Of a DNA stretch of 64,000 nucleotides, positions 1 through 14,236 are shown piece after piece. Below the pieces are notes generated by a model, which ran no database searches, had not been told where the DNA came from, and saw only the letters and a program-made list of their open reading frames with translations. Every line of letters starts with the position of its first letter. The first letter of the stretch is position 1. Both the position numbers and the translations under genes were made by a program. The stretch lies in NCBI GenBank assembly GCA_033675545.1, contig JAWDGP010000898.1, positions 132,501 through 196,500 on the forward strand, read 5' to 3'. Source of the DNA: Elysia crispata (Eukaryota; Mollusca; Gastropoda; Plakobranchidae).

Positions 1-3000
1 ATGCTTTTGAGGTGAAACTGAATATAGATCTAGCAGCAAATAGGCAGCAAGTTAAGGCTTATGTAGTTGAGCCTCTAATGCAGCAATGTAAACTTATCAA
101 GATGTTCTAAACAGTCCATGTCTCTTTACAAAGATACGCATACAAAACATAAAAATGAAAGCAGTTGGCTCCTAGCAACATGCAGTGTAGCAATACATCC
201 TGTGCACTGCATTATACTATAACACTTGTGCTGTGTAGGATAGGACATTTTATGCCAGCAGAATTCTACAGATATCTGCAACAGGTGTTAAAAAATTAGC
301 AGATTTGTCTTAGCATGTCTAAAACTATTTTACTGCAACTGAGACATACTTTTGATGAGAGATGTCCTACAAACATGCCTAAAAAGGCCATGTGCAAATT
401 TTAATGGCACTTAAACTTGTGAAAATTTGTTTGTATGTTTTACTCTTATTCCACCATTGCAGGTGATGTGGTGAATTGACTTACCAAAATATTTTTCAAT
501 TTTTTTTTTAGCTCTCATCCCTATATATATATAGCAAATACATTTGTGAGTAATAATAATAAATCACATTTTTATAAGGGATAGTCATGTGGTAGCTAAA
601 AGGGCTTTAAGTAAAATATATCTAGTTGCAAACCATGATATCTTATTTGACTTATTTAAAACATGAACATTTCTGGCTCACAAACTTTTCATTCTTAAAA
701 AGATCTTCGTTTCATCAAGTTAATAAAAGAAATAAACAGCCATGTTTTAGTTGGACAAACTTTCAAATAATGAAAGTATTGTGGAAGGCCATTCCACATT
801 TAGCAGTAAAAAAAAACCTCTTGATCTGTTCAAATTGACCTTAATTCTTTTCAAAATCATTTTGCTCTCTTAACAAAATTGCCTTGATAATGCACACACT
901 TACAGTAAATTTTTCATGTGCGAAGGAACTATAGGAACATAAAGGCTTTGATAAATGAGAATTGCTATTGAAAGACTGCTGCCTATATTATATGTAAAGT
1001 TGAGACCTGCACACTCCTAAATTTAAGTATGGGAGGACATCAAGGGTATGGTCTAGAGACATGCACTCTGGATGTGGTTGTGCAAAGGATACAGATATTT
1101 GTCCTGTCTGTATTGATGCCATTCATACCAACACAATCCTGTACACTCTCAGTACTAATTATTGTCTCTCACTTAGTGAATCAATACTATGGGCATTCTT
1201 GCAATCACCCACCACACCTTTTGCTTGTCTTGGATTATTGACTTCTTTCTCTAACCCTATGTCTAGATATAGCTCATCTAAAGGAAGTTTGATTGAAAGA
1301 AAGATATATCCCATAAACTTAGATCTGTTGCAGAGAGACAAAAGTATTGCATAAATCAGTGTCAAATGTGACAGTAGGCAGGTTAAACTAATGTGCCTAA
1401 TATCTTATTTCCAAAGTTTAATGCAAAAAGAAAAATGCGTCCAATCAAGCTATAGTTATCAGTCTTTTCTTAACATAGGATCCATCTCATTGTTTTGGAA
1501 ACTGGCATTTTTTAAAACTTAAAATGGTCTTATTTTATAACCTATAATTTAATAACCAAGTTTTTTAGTTCAATTAAGATGCTTATTCCACATTACATAA
1601 AATAGCTTATTTCAAAGAGTTTTGCAAACCAAGGTCATTTTTTTTTCAACTTCATTTTGAAAAGACTGAAGAAATGCACAGTGGGTTAACTATTATGTGA
1701 CAATCCTTTGTATCTCTCTTTCTTTACTTCTCTCACCTTTCCTCTCACATCTCACCTAATCTTTCTGTTTCTCTTGATCTTTCTTCACCGTCTCTTTCTG
1801 CATATGAGTGAATAAATGTGTGTCTGTATGCGTATGCACCTCTTTCCATCTCTCTATCTTGATTGCGTGCGACTTTCTCTCTTTTTCTTTTTTACCTCAC
1901 TGCCTATCAATCACTAAACTGAAGTTCAGATAAAAATGCCAATTAATTTTAAACCCCTTAAACTCAAATAACAATGGCCATACTTTGTGCTACACCTATT
2001 TCTTTAAAGTTCTCACTTCAGTAAGACTATAGGTTTTAGGATCCAAGTGCCTTTGTGAGTTTGATTCAAACTTTGTGGATTTTTGCTATTAGCTTCGCAA
2101 AGTAAGCTTAGTAAAAGATTTTCTTACCTGTTGCACACTGTATGCATTCATTGATCATAATTTGAGCTTGAATCTAGACTTCTAAATTGCTTTAGTTCCC
2201 AAACACCCATGATCTGGCCTTGAGTATTATTTTTAATTTATTGGATAATAAATGATTACTATTAGATAATACCTTTACTTAAATGGTAATGCTAAAAATC
2301 ATTTGATACATAAAAAAATAAGCTGACCAATTTGCATGTACTTGAAAACCTCCCCTATTTTTTAAATTTGGTTTCAACATCCTCAATTCTAGAAGTGAGT
2401 TGAGGAACATATTATGAGAGAGCAGTGAGTTGAGGAACATATTATGAGAGAGCTTCAGATTGATAAACATGTCTTTTTTTTTTTATTATACGTCTTAAAG
2501 TAGGTATAAAGTATTAGACAGTGATTGGCCCAAGATTTAATTTAAATTAACTTCAGCCCTGATAGACATATTAGTGCTTAAAGAAGACAGAACTGAAGAA
2601 AAAAAACATATGCAAATTAAAAATCCAAGACGTCCGCCGAAAGGGTTAAAATAAGGCAAACTTTCATGCAGCATAACTTGAAAATAAATGGTGTTTAACT
2701 GATAATATTTGGCAGATTTGTTCTTCAAAATGTGTTCTAGAGGAACCTTTTAGTTTTTATATATCTTACAAAAGTATAAAATTATAAAAATTTGAAAAAA
2801 TAGATAAGAAAAGTGTGGGTTTTTTTTAAAGGAAACACCTTGAATTTGTACAATAGTTCAATTTTCTGAGAAAACTCACAAAAACCAGGTACAACCTCTA
2901 GCTAGGTAAATGTCTAGACAACACGTGTGCAAAATTTCAGCATTACTGAATGAGTAGTTTTTACAAGACAGTGTTTTGAAAAACGATAAAAAAAAGAGAA

Positions 3001-3898
3001 AAAAATGCATTTTGAGAAAACGCAAATAACCCCCCCCCCCCAAAAAAAAAAAAATACACTAACCTAGCATTCCCAGAACTTTTTGGGTTCCTGGATCACA
3101 ATATTTTTGTCAATTTGGGGCAGACTATCAAGATATCCAGACTCACCCAGAACTTGTTCTAGATCTAATCTGAGCTTTTTTGCAGAAGCACATTCCATGG
3201 CACGTGCATTCATGGGTCTAGATCTATCACTATCAAAATTTGATGTCGCATGGTTTTCAGTACAAGAGGAATGTGTTTGGATGTTTCCAGCATTAGATCT
3301 AGGTGTTTTATTACTCTTATTGTACTTATTTCCTTGAAACCTTTCCTCTTCCAGTACTCTTGGAATTAACTATGTTGTAGATATAGATCTAAATATCAAG
3401 CTTGGAAGTAGCTCAGCTAATTTTACAAACTGACCTTGTTTGATTTGTTTCCATAGTTACTATATACAGGCCTTTAATATGTTTTAATAGCAACAGTTTC
3501 ACCTAAATTCTTTTTCCTGTATTTGGGAAGTCATTGCGCCTCATTTTAATTTGTATGGTACTCTGGCTTTAGATATTTTACCTTTTTTACTATAGAAGTC
3601 CTTGGTTACAATTTGTTTATATTCGTTGTTATGCAGATTTGATGATACCCTGTAATCTTTAATGCCATGTTTTAAGTACTTGAGAGCCAAATATCAATAA
3701 AGAAATGAATGATATTAAGGCAGAAATTGATGAAGATTCTTAAAAGTTAAAAAAGTATGGTACCCTTCATTGGCCAAATTTCACTATTTTAATACTCTAT
3801 ACCTACCTTAAGAAAAAAACAAACATAACATTATTCAATTCCCTTTGAATTTTAAGATTTAAAACTATCTGGTCAATAAGATTTTCTGAATTATTTAC
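1..3898 (-). other. PIK3CA intron, incomplete (left edge of window)
   Basis: The stretch downstream of the 3899 donor holds no further PI3K exon on the minus strand and no other recognisable gene. It is AT-rich, with runs of A and C near 3031-3053 and a 30-bp tandem duplication at 2394-2453. ORFs here are short and show no domain signature. Confidence 0.7.
2394..2453. repeat. 30-bp tandem duplication (two identical units)
   Basis: The unit begins AGTGAGTTGAGGAACATATT and ends GAGAGAGC. It occurs at 2394-2423 and again immediately at 2424-2453 with no mismatch, indicating a recent local duplication in the PIK3CA intron. Confidence 0.9.
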
Positions 3899-4084
3899 CC
3901 TTCTGTTCCTACGCTTGGACTCTGAGCAGATAGACAGGCAGAGCCGAGCTGAGCGTGGGGTGTCTGGCACCATGAGGAAGTCTAACCACTGGTCCCAACG
4001 TGGGTTATAAGAGTCCACAAGCTCTGTATTCTTAGCTTCACACATTGGCTCTGTTCCATGGTAAATGCAGGCTCGCACGTAGAT
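3899..4084 (-). CDS. PIK3CA: PIK3CA exon, C2 domain (residues 363-424)
   Basis: Encodes [20 protein letters not shown] ... [36 protein letters not shown]. The cysteine of LSICS corresponds to human C420. The acceptor is TTTGCAAG before ATCTAC; the donor is AGG|GTAAAT, phase 0. This is the last PI3K exon inside the window. The remaining C2, helical and kinase exons should lie to the left of position 1. Confidence 0.93.
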
Positions 4085-7000
4085 CTTGCAAAGGAACAAT
4101 TAGGTAAATAACAGAAAACTTTTTGAAATTCATATCTAACTTTAATATCCTCAAATGGGATAATATAAATTGATTACACCTTAATTTTAGCAGAGTGCAC
4201 AGAGTCCAAAATTTTATTTGAAGTGGAAATTCATAAGATTATTCTATTAACAAGTCTGATCAGTGGCAGTGCTTTCTTCCCAAATCAGAGTCCATTTTTT
4301 AAAAAACTCTCGTGATATTTTTTGTGCTACAAATCTCATCGGCGTTTAAAAAAATTCCCAGTACAAAATTATCCACTAATTCAGAATCATTTTCTTTTCA
4401 CCCATATAAAGGTATGTAAATTTGTTAACAAATCTGACAGAAAGCATGTGTATTTATCTGTTCATTTTCAATGATTTTTTTGTGAAACCTCGAAACTGGA
4501 TTTAATGAAAATTTATGAATTTGTGTGCTATTGCCCTAGCTTTACAGCCTGGCTTTTTCTTTTTCCTTTTTTTTTTTTAAATGATTCAGATTGAGACATT
4601 GGGGTAATTGATAATGTTTGATTATCAGGTTTGGAATCAAAGGAAGATCTAGATCCAATTCTAGATATCTTAGAGGTCTTGGACAAGTATACCAAGCCAC
4701 TGTCCAAGTCATACTAGATTTTCTCTTCAGATTCATTCCTTCAATTTATGATTCCAAAAATGTAATTTCTTTCACTACTTTTTTTTTTTAGCTTTAAAAG
4801 GCTGGCAAGTCAACAATCTTTTAGCAACCCTTCGACCAGTAAAATTTTAATAAAGTTATGGCCCTATTACATTAAAACCTGAAACAAAACTTTTCTAAAG
4901 GCATGTCAAGCAATGGTTATCCTTGATATAGGGTTTACCTTTAAAAAAAATTTGAATTGTGTTTCTTTTCCTGTATATGGGCTCCTATGTCAGCACTTCT
5001 ATGCAAATCCAATATTTTTAATGAATTTGTTGTGAGCTACTTAAAAAAAAATGACTAACTTGTTTCATTACTGATGGAAGTTGGTATTTAAACTCAATTT
5101 TATTTTTTTTTCACATAAAGCCATAGATTATGAGTAATACTTTAATAAATTCTTTGATCAAACATTCTGCTTTTTTTCACAGTTTGATACTAGTGGTTTT
5201 ATCTATAATGATAGTTCTTAATTTTTAGAATGGAAGTTGAAGCCTCTTATCAATACTTCTTTTTTAAGTAGGGACACCTATATCACATGACTAAAAGATC
5301 AATAGGACCATTTGTGGTACAGTGCAAAAGGAAAAAAAAAACTGTGCTTGAGGTATCAGTATTCATAGAAACAATTTTTAAGATATCTTGCTTGAATGAA
5401 AACACTAGCCCAATGCGCATATTTACACACAAACAAACAAAAAAAAATGGTTATCTTGTACTTATAAAATATATTTGAAAAAAATACATCTTTTCCTGCA
5501 AAATCATTTCCTTTACAGAAGTTTTTACTCTTTATATCTGGTTATTAAATAGTTCAATTTACAAACAACAAACAAAAAAATGAAGATGTCCCTAACATAA
5601 AAAAATAAAAAAAATATTACCTTGCAAGATTCCTTGATGTTTACATATGTTGCACAGTTTATCTTTACCCTCAGAGGAGCATCAACATCAAATATACAAG
5701 TTGTCTGTTGCTTGTTGATTTCAGCTAGAGCTTGAATTCCTGCAATATAAGCATAATAAAAGAGGTTCTTTTGAGTTTTTGACAATAAATACACTACTAA
5801 ACAATGAGGTATTATTAGTTACTCAGGTCATACTTGTGTCATTTTAATCTCTTCCATAATGTTCTATACAACATAATGAAAATCCCAATTTCTTTTTTCT
5901 TAACTTTCTTATTATTTCTGGGAAAGGCCTTCATTTGCAATCTCATATCTTCTCTTCAATCTCAGCTATCTGATTCTTTTTGCTCTTATATGAGATGATA
6001 ACAGCATGTAGTTGATAAAAATCTTTTTCTTTCCCTCGCACAATAGAGTTTGCACAGGATGACTTTGATATGTGAAAAGAACAAGATAATTCAAAGTAAA
6101 TTAAACTAAGTGATCATGAAAAAAATACAAATGAGCACATGATTGGTAAAGTGCCCACAGAAAAAGATCTATACAACTATACCTCTCTGCATGTAAGATG
6201 GCCATTTAAAGTTTGTTTCAGGTAGGGTAGCATAAACATTCTCCTTTGTATGCAGCATTAGCTGGGGCAAACTTTCTTTCGCAAGGCATTCCCTGATATA
6301 CTGAAAGATTGATGGAAATAAAAGGAAAATAAACCTTGAAATAACATTGTTGAAGCTCACAAGTACCAGCATAATTTAATATTAAAAGAGAAACAAATTC
6401 TTTTGAATTCATTCATAGGTTGAAAATCCTATCCATTCAACAATATGCTCCGGAAAAGCAACAACGTTGAAAAAAACATCTTTGAAATTAAAAGCTCAAA
6501 ATATCATATGGGATGCAATATTTTGTTTTTGCAGTAATTTTTGTTCAAAACTCAATTCTCTCACTATTACTAAGTTGTTACTCCTAATGTGCTATGAAAA
6601 GAAAGAAAACTGAGGAATGCAAAAGGAGGCATATTGCTTTGATGCATTTCTTGGGTCCTTGTTAGGAGTTGCTGTTAACAAGACGAATACCATGTCTGCT
6701 TTGGGAACTGAAAAATGATTATGCTATTATTTTCAAGTAGTGAAGATAAATCACTTTGCAACTCTTCCTAATTGCAGAGGAGGAGAAATAAGCCATTGAC
6801 ACCTTTATCAATCTTTCAGATGCTCTCTCCTTTTCAAATACCCCTTTCCCTGATAAGATCATTTATTTATCACATTGTCCAATCAATCCATGGCAAAAAA
6901 AACATTGTCTATCTCTCTGGAGACAAAAGTTCAGGTTTCTTGATTACTTAACTTGATGTATAGACAAAAGAAGTCTGATCCCAATTTTAAAAAAGTTATG

Positions 7001-10000
7001 ATGGGTTGGAAAAGTTAAGGCTTGATTTCTTTCTCCTCCCCCATTTTGCACTTTTTTGTGTTTTTCTGTCTGCAAAATTACATCTTACATGAAACGGAAT
7101 ATTATTTCAGTTACACAGTCAACAGATCAGAATGGATATCAGATATTTAGAAAGAATTATATGAGTTTTTTTTTAAATGGAAAATAGAAAAGGAAAACAA
7201 TGCAAGATAGTTTTCATTTTTTTTTCCTTTTCTTTTGTTTTTATGCATGCGCATTTAAATCTCTAATTTCTATAATGTCTGCGACAAATAAAGAAGTTTA
7301 TTGATTATGCTTTTTTTAAGTATAATTATTACCCATAGCATTCTTGAACATATAGGTTTCCCAAATAATTCACAGAATCTAGGCTCAAAGTATTTTCCAA
7401 AAAGGGTAAAACAGATTAAACCAAATTGTTTTGAAAAATCTGCAGTCAAAGCAAAACAAGAGGTCTAAATTCACATTGAAAAATTGAAAATTTGGCATAA
7501 CAGACACTTAGAAGTCTTTACAGTCTGCACAAAAATTGATTGCTAAATCTTCATATGAGTAATTTGTAAATTGACAATCTTTGTGGCAATAAAAAATAAA
7601 TTATTAGGAGAAAAAATGAAAAAAAAAATGTCACATCAAAGGTTCTTACTCTGTACTGACTGATGGGACGTTCTGCCAACAGAAACTGGTCACAACCACA
7701 AACTTTTAAAACATACATATGACGATACTCTTCAATGCAACGCTCAGCATTCTCTCGACTCATGTTCATAAATCGACTGCGACGGCGGATAGTCTCAGCA
7801 ATCACATCACTAGGAACAGCCATGTGGGGAACCTTTACTGTGTATTTGGTGCGATTGTTGTCGTCAGATACTACCCATACACAAATGATCACTGAGGTCT
7901 CTAAAAGCAATAAAAGAGTATTGAAGCAAATCCATTTAGTTTTTTTCTGAAATCAGGAAACTCATTATCAATAGAAATGCAACTCATAAACAATAAAATC
8001 TAAAACTATTTGATAGAACACATGCTTCAGTGGAAAAGTGTAGGGAGAAGATGAAACATACAAACTGGAAACTAATGCACCCCCACCCACCTCCCCCCCC
8101 CAAAAAAAAATAAAATAAAATAAACAAATGAATAAAAAAAAGTTTCTAATCTTTTCAAAGGATCACTCTGTATTTTTCATCTAAGAAGAGAAAACTAGGG
8201 CAGTAATCAATCATCATAATTAAAATTGGGTCTGCTTTTTTGCACTAGAATTCCTGTAACCTGAGCTGTCCCTCTTGGTCTTCATTATGTTAAAGGCATA
8301 GTAAACATAAGGCTGGATTTATTTTCTTGCTTTTTAGGGCCAATGCTGATCAAAGAGCATAGCCTCTACATAGCAGTTAATTTGTTTTGTAAGAGGCATT
8401 GTGCTACTATAATTGATAACATTAAATGGAGATCTAAGATTTTTTTGCATCTATGTAAATATTCCACTGAAACACACCATGAAATGTCTACCATTTTACA
8501 ACATCATAAGACCAAATTTTGGTTACTATGGTCAATTAATGTGGCAGAGTAAAGTTGCCAAGGCTTTTATCAAGATGTCTTAATTGAAATATTAAAGCCA
8601 CAAGAAAGCTGTAGAATCACAGTCACACAGATTGAATAAAAAACAAAATTCATACTAGTCCAAAAACAATTTGAAAAGCTGTACAAAGATATTTTTTTCA
8701 AAATCTAATACAAATGGCCATGAAAAATGCAAGTACAGAATTATATTAAGCACTTCATTTACTACACTTGTAATTCTTTTGAATAATCATTCTTAGAAAA
8801 ATGAATCTAAGCAGTTGATAGATTTTACTACAGCTTTATCCCACCGGAAATCAAGCACATAGCATGTTTTCTGCCCAAAAGGTGGGCAAACCTTTTTCAC
8901 TGTTTATGACGATATCAAGAATTCATCGTTGTTTTTGATAAGATCCTCTATTAACGGAGATTAAGGTAAAATATCATTTTAGTTTTATTTCCTAGAAAAA
9001 GGCAAAATTTGCAATTATTTGCCAACAGATTGAGAATTTATGGTTGCAATTTGTCATTTTCAAGTATAATAAAACTAAAATTATGACATTTTACCTTAAA
9101 CTTTCCTTTTTTGTGTGTTTTTTTTTTGTTTGTTTCCACACACTAATTCAGGATTAAAAATACTGTCTCTACACCGTAAAGCAAAGTTAAGGAGAAAATA
9201 ATAAGTTGAAAATACTTACTGGGAATAATTAAGGTGCTTTTTTTTTTAATTATTCCTTGATTATCCTTCAGAGAAATCCAATACGAGACAAGTTTCATAC
9301 TTTGATAGCGAAACAATCTAGCAGTGGTCAAATTCTAAATATTTAACATCCCCTGATTCATTAAAGCATCACTAAGGCATAATGAGTAAATTGTAAAGCA
9401 AGTTCTGAACCTTCAGCTGATAGCCATCATCTCTGGGAAGCTTAGGGAATGTGGAATTTGTGATAATAGATCCAACAAAAGGGAGAGATTCCATGAAAAA
9501 TATTGAATTTTAAAAACCACACATTCATAGGAAAAGGACAAGAAGAAATAAACGTGTTTACACATAATCTCTTTGATGAAAGATAAAATTCTGAGTACCA
9601 TCTGAGAAAGTTTTGAGCCTATCCAGCAGATGTTGAGGCAAATCAATCTGTGAGTCTATCTCTGGAGGATATGTATACAGGGCCCTGATGTGGTCTCCAC
9701 TCTGATCTCGTTTATCCACAACATCTTTACAGGCCTAAGGATATAGATGAATAAAAGAAACAGTAAGTGTGTAATATGGAACAAAAGCACATTATATCTT
9801 CTTTTATTTCCCTCCTTTTTACACTGAGCTATAATTAACTTGAAACATAAAAGCTTAATGACAACTGCCATCCTAAAATCCACATTTTTGAGGAAACAAC
9901 TGAACTTCAAAGTGCTATATTGACTAAATACCTTTAAAAAGCTCTTACAAATATATTTATAGATATTATTTATATAATCTATGATGTGAAAAGAATACAA

Positions 10001-11754
10001 ATCCATATAAAAGGCTAAGATTTCCACATTTATTGACTTTGATTTTTTGTTTGTTTTCTTTTTTAACTGTTTTAAAATTTATTTTGTGGACTGGGAGGAA
10101 GGGAAGAGTTATTCATTATTATAAAAGCAACTTCCATTTCTGTGTAAGCTATTCCATTCAAAGCCACTCAATGGGCAGGAAAGAAGTTTACTGTACTTTA
10201 AATTCATTTATGAACATGTGACTTTGAACAATACAAATAAGGTTAACCCACAACATTGTATACCTAAAAGTTTAACAATAAAACTTATTAAATTCAACTC
10301 AATATTATTTTCTTTAAATTTTAATTCTGTTTACTTTTAAGCTGTCATTCACATTTTGAGTAAAGGAAACAGCCCCAAACCCATCAGTCCTCAATTAAAG
10401 AAAGAAAATATTTGCCTTTTAAGAAATTTGATTCACTGTGACTTTCAGCCCGTTCGCAGATCTTAAATTTCAATTAAGTGCTCTACATAGGTGTTGTTAT
10501 TCTTAAAAACAAGCACGCATTGCCTCTCCCTTTCACTGTGTAAAAACAATCTGTGAATAGGTTGCCTAGCCTTTTATCCCTAGTTGCCAGTGAGAGAGAT
10601 GCCCTCTCTCCCGCCCACCTTACTAAAGCTTAGTCTGATGCACCCAGTGCCAGTTGTCTGTCTCCGCCTATGCTAGGTCTACTTGTCGCTAACTAAGACA
10701 TCAAAGGGGCCAATTGTAACCAAGATTTGCTTGTTACATATTTTAAAGACATGGGTAATAATCACATCTGTCTGGGCCCACCCATTGCTTAATAAATCAG
10801 TACATGGGTGAGAAAAATAGGTGTTGGGATCCATCTCTTGATTGACAGTTAGGACACCAGATAGCTCAAAAGGTAGAATGTTGGACTGACAATAGTGAAC
10901 TCTGCGATCAATTCTTTGTCGGGTCAGCTAGTGGGATTAGGCCTAGCTCTGCTTTGACAGACATCCCTTGTTAAGGTTAAAGATTATTCAGGACCAAGCA
11001 ACGTTCAATGTATTTGAACGTTGACTTTTTCACTGAATGTATCCCTAGCTAGAAAGAAATTTGTGACGGCCATCTTAATGTAGACCTTGAGTCTAGATCT
11101 AGATCCAGCACCAAGAGTTCAAGATCCGATAAGTGCTGAGGTTTGAAGACAAGGTTTTTACATAAAACAATTTGGGAATGACAAATTGGCTAGTTTGGAG
11201 GTATCTGTCTCCGGTCTGCTTTTTGAAATACGTAAAGTAAGGAAAATATAGCAAATCGGGTATCCCCGTAATGCTCGGAATTGCACAGAAGAAGCCAAGA
11301 AAACAAGAAGTCTCTACACGCTTTTAACGTACTTCAAAATATTCATGAAAACTGTTTCAAATGCAAATACAGGGCCCAGGTGCAAAACATAGAATTGTTC
11401 GAACACAGCTTCTTCAAACATAAAATAAAAAAAATTCACCAATGAATTCGAAGAATCCATGCTCCACGGTAAATTCACAAGAATCTTAATATGACTAGAG
11501 AACTTATTTCAAAAATGAAGAGAGAAACAGACCTCCTTGGCAGCAACTACTGAGGAAACCAAGTACTGAACTGATTTATAAATAGAATTTATAAATTGTT
11601 AAAACATGAAATTATTTAGCAGCTTCTAAAATTATTTGAATGAAGATAATCCTTGCTACACCGTAAAAAATCCTCACTCTCACAGGAGCACCCCAAACTC
11701 AAAGCACACAACTGCCTCTCTTCATCAGTACTGTTAAAAAGTGAGAGTGAGAGT

Positions 11755-11851
<97 letters not shown>

Positions 11852-14196
11852 ACACACACACACACACACACAGAGACAAAGAGGCTTCATATACCTTCAG
11901 TATATTGCGACGAAATGTGATGACTTCTAACTCTTTGTTGTTGTTAAACTCATTGACAGGAACTCCAATAAGCATACCTGTCAAACAAAGGATCATCAAT
12001 TCAGCCATTTCCTACTTTTATACTGTACGATAGAAGAATACTGAACAGACTTTTAGTTGATATAATAAATTGCATAACATAGACAACCTTTATCTAGCTT
12101 TAAAAATTTTTGAAGCCCATTCAAAATAGCTTCTGGAATGTTCATTCTGTCTACATTAAATAGCTCATTTTCTTCTAATTCTCATTGTTTTGCTTTACTC
12201 TAAATTTTTAGAATCCTTGTTTCATTCTAGATTTGATTTGTTTAACAAAAAGACAATTTCACAATTTGTTTGGCAATAAATTGATTTAGAATAAAGTTCA
12301 TTTAAATAACAGACACAATATGTCTTTTTCTGTTATTCTCATTGCTTCTTTTTTTTGTCCCTATTTGGTTGAGGTTTATTTTGAAGAACTACTTTTAATT
12401 ACTTTGCTTTTATATATTAACAATTAATATTATAATAAAAAACAATGCTATTGAAAATATATGAAACTAAAAATCAACTTTCGCACAGGGCAGAGCAAAG
12501 TCTAGTATGATTCAACTGAGATGAATGAAATCAAGTCTCAAAGTAAACTAGGGGAATGCTATTTGCAGTATCTCTGGCAATGTTTGGAAACATAATCAAA
12601 TGATGCACTTCAGCAATTTAGAGTTTGTCTAGAACCATAAAATCAGTGGTGTTTTCAACCCCCCCCCCCCCTCCCCCCCACCAACACACACAATGTTTGA
12701 CTATGTATAGTTAAAGATAACCAAATACTATGACACCACAGCAAAAAAATTGTTTGAAAATAATTAAAGCTAGATAGGGTATGTAACTCACTAATCTCAT
12801 AGTTGACCATTTTTTCATCACGGTTTCCCTTTGGCTCCATGACCTTCAAAATGGGTTGAAAAAGTCTCAAATCACATAACCGCCTTGTTTCATCATAAAA
12901 CTCCTCTCGCATAGCATCTTGAGTGATGGCCAAAAAAATGTATGATTCTGGTTCCATTAGCTTGTAAAATAATGGATATCTTCTGGCTTCCTGTAGTAAT
13001 TTTTAAAAAAATCACAAAAGTGTTTTTAAGTCTTATATTTTGCAACCCCCCTCCCTCATACAAAAGGAAAAAAAAATTATGACCCAAAAGCTTACAGCCT
13101 TATATCCAATAAAGCTATACAGCATCACCCCAGATTTTTTTTTTTTTTTTTGGGGGGGGGGGTTATATTCCCTCCCCCCCCCGATATTGTTCATACTTGC
13201 TAGAACACCAGTGAAGTCATATGAATTATTGAATAATATACATATATTTATTACTTTTTAATATATTTCTTCTAAAAAAAATCTCATGCAACTTAAACCT
13301 AATGTGATTTTTGATTGGCTCATATTTGACTTTCAAATTATCTTGCTCATCAGGACACATAACAGAGAAAGGGTAAAATAGAAATAAGGGTAGAGAAAAA
13401 GCAGGTTGCATTTTCATGAGCCAAAAAAAAAAATATCAAATTTACAACCCCCCAAAAAATCATGCATTCATGCACCACATTCAAAGTTTGCATATGGATG
13501 AATCAAACTTGGTTAACAATTCCTTTAATATTTAAAGCTTATATAACTTTCAAGACTACACGGTTTATGATCATGGCCAACTTTGTTTTAACATATGTAT
13601 AAATTCGTCCTTTCTCGACAGAATAAATTCGTCTTCTCTTGACAACCTGAATTTCTTGATCTTGTGTTCTAACTTCAAATTGACTGAATGGTTGAACTTT
13701 GCTGGAGGAAAATAATTCTTTACAATGTTTTTTAACTTGAAAATTTTTTTATTGTAATACAATCAGTTTTTCTGAAGTTTTAGATATTTTAGCATAAAGG
13801 AACAGCTTTTAATCCTTTTCTCCTCTTACATAGAGTAAAAAAAAACGTTTTTAAAAAAAAATTTTTTTTTCAAAATTAAAATAAAAAATTACTTAGAACT
13901 ATCTTCCGGTACCAAAATCTGACTGAGCATTTTACACAGTATGCAATTATTGGCAATTTTTAATAAATTTCCTTTCCTAAGAATATCTGGGTTAGAAATT
14001 CTCTCTAAGTCATTGAGAAGATGTATGGCTTTATGCTGAAGTAGATACAGACTAAACAAAATTATATCCAATTTGTTGGGTATGTAAGATATTCAAATGT
14101 TTAAATGAAAGTCAAGGTTCACAATTATTTGATATCTTGGCTCATTCATAATGGTTTCTGAATCTTTCCCCCCTCCCCCCCATTGCTGATTCAGTT

Positions 14197-14236
<40 letters not shown>

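Larger units (their letters stand above)
4085..9563 (-). other. PIK3CA introns between the 4084 and 9564 exons
   Basis: Four introns (4085-5620, 5740-6182, 6301-7649, 7899-9563) separate the exons listed above. They are AT-rich with GT-AG borders and contain poly-A/T runs and a C-run/A-run near 8093-8109. I see no repeat family or gene in them. Confidence 0.75.
9735..11894 (-). other. PIK3CA intron with SINE and GA microsatellite
   Basis: This 2160-bp intron carries a tRNA-derived SINE on the plus strand (about 10850-10975) and a compound GA/CA microsatellite (11741-11872) that comes close to the upstream exon. The rest is plain AT-rich sequence. Confidence 0.7.

Noticed and set aside
2279..2470. 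Minus-strand ORF containing HANWS, as in the p110 C2-helical linker
   Set aside because: Only five residues match, the flanking residues do not, and there is no splice acceptor or donor in the right phase. It is a chance match in intronic DNA.
10862..10914. Functional tRNA gene
   Set aside because: A- and B-box-like sequences are present, but acceptor and anticodon stems do not pair and the B box is mutated. A SINE head explains it better.
11616..12033. Ser-Leu and Arg-Glu repeat ORFs (also at 22.7, 23.7, 27.2 and 33.9 kb)
   Set aside because: These are translations of (GA)n/(CT)n tracts, not genes.
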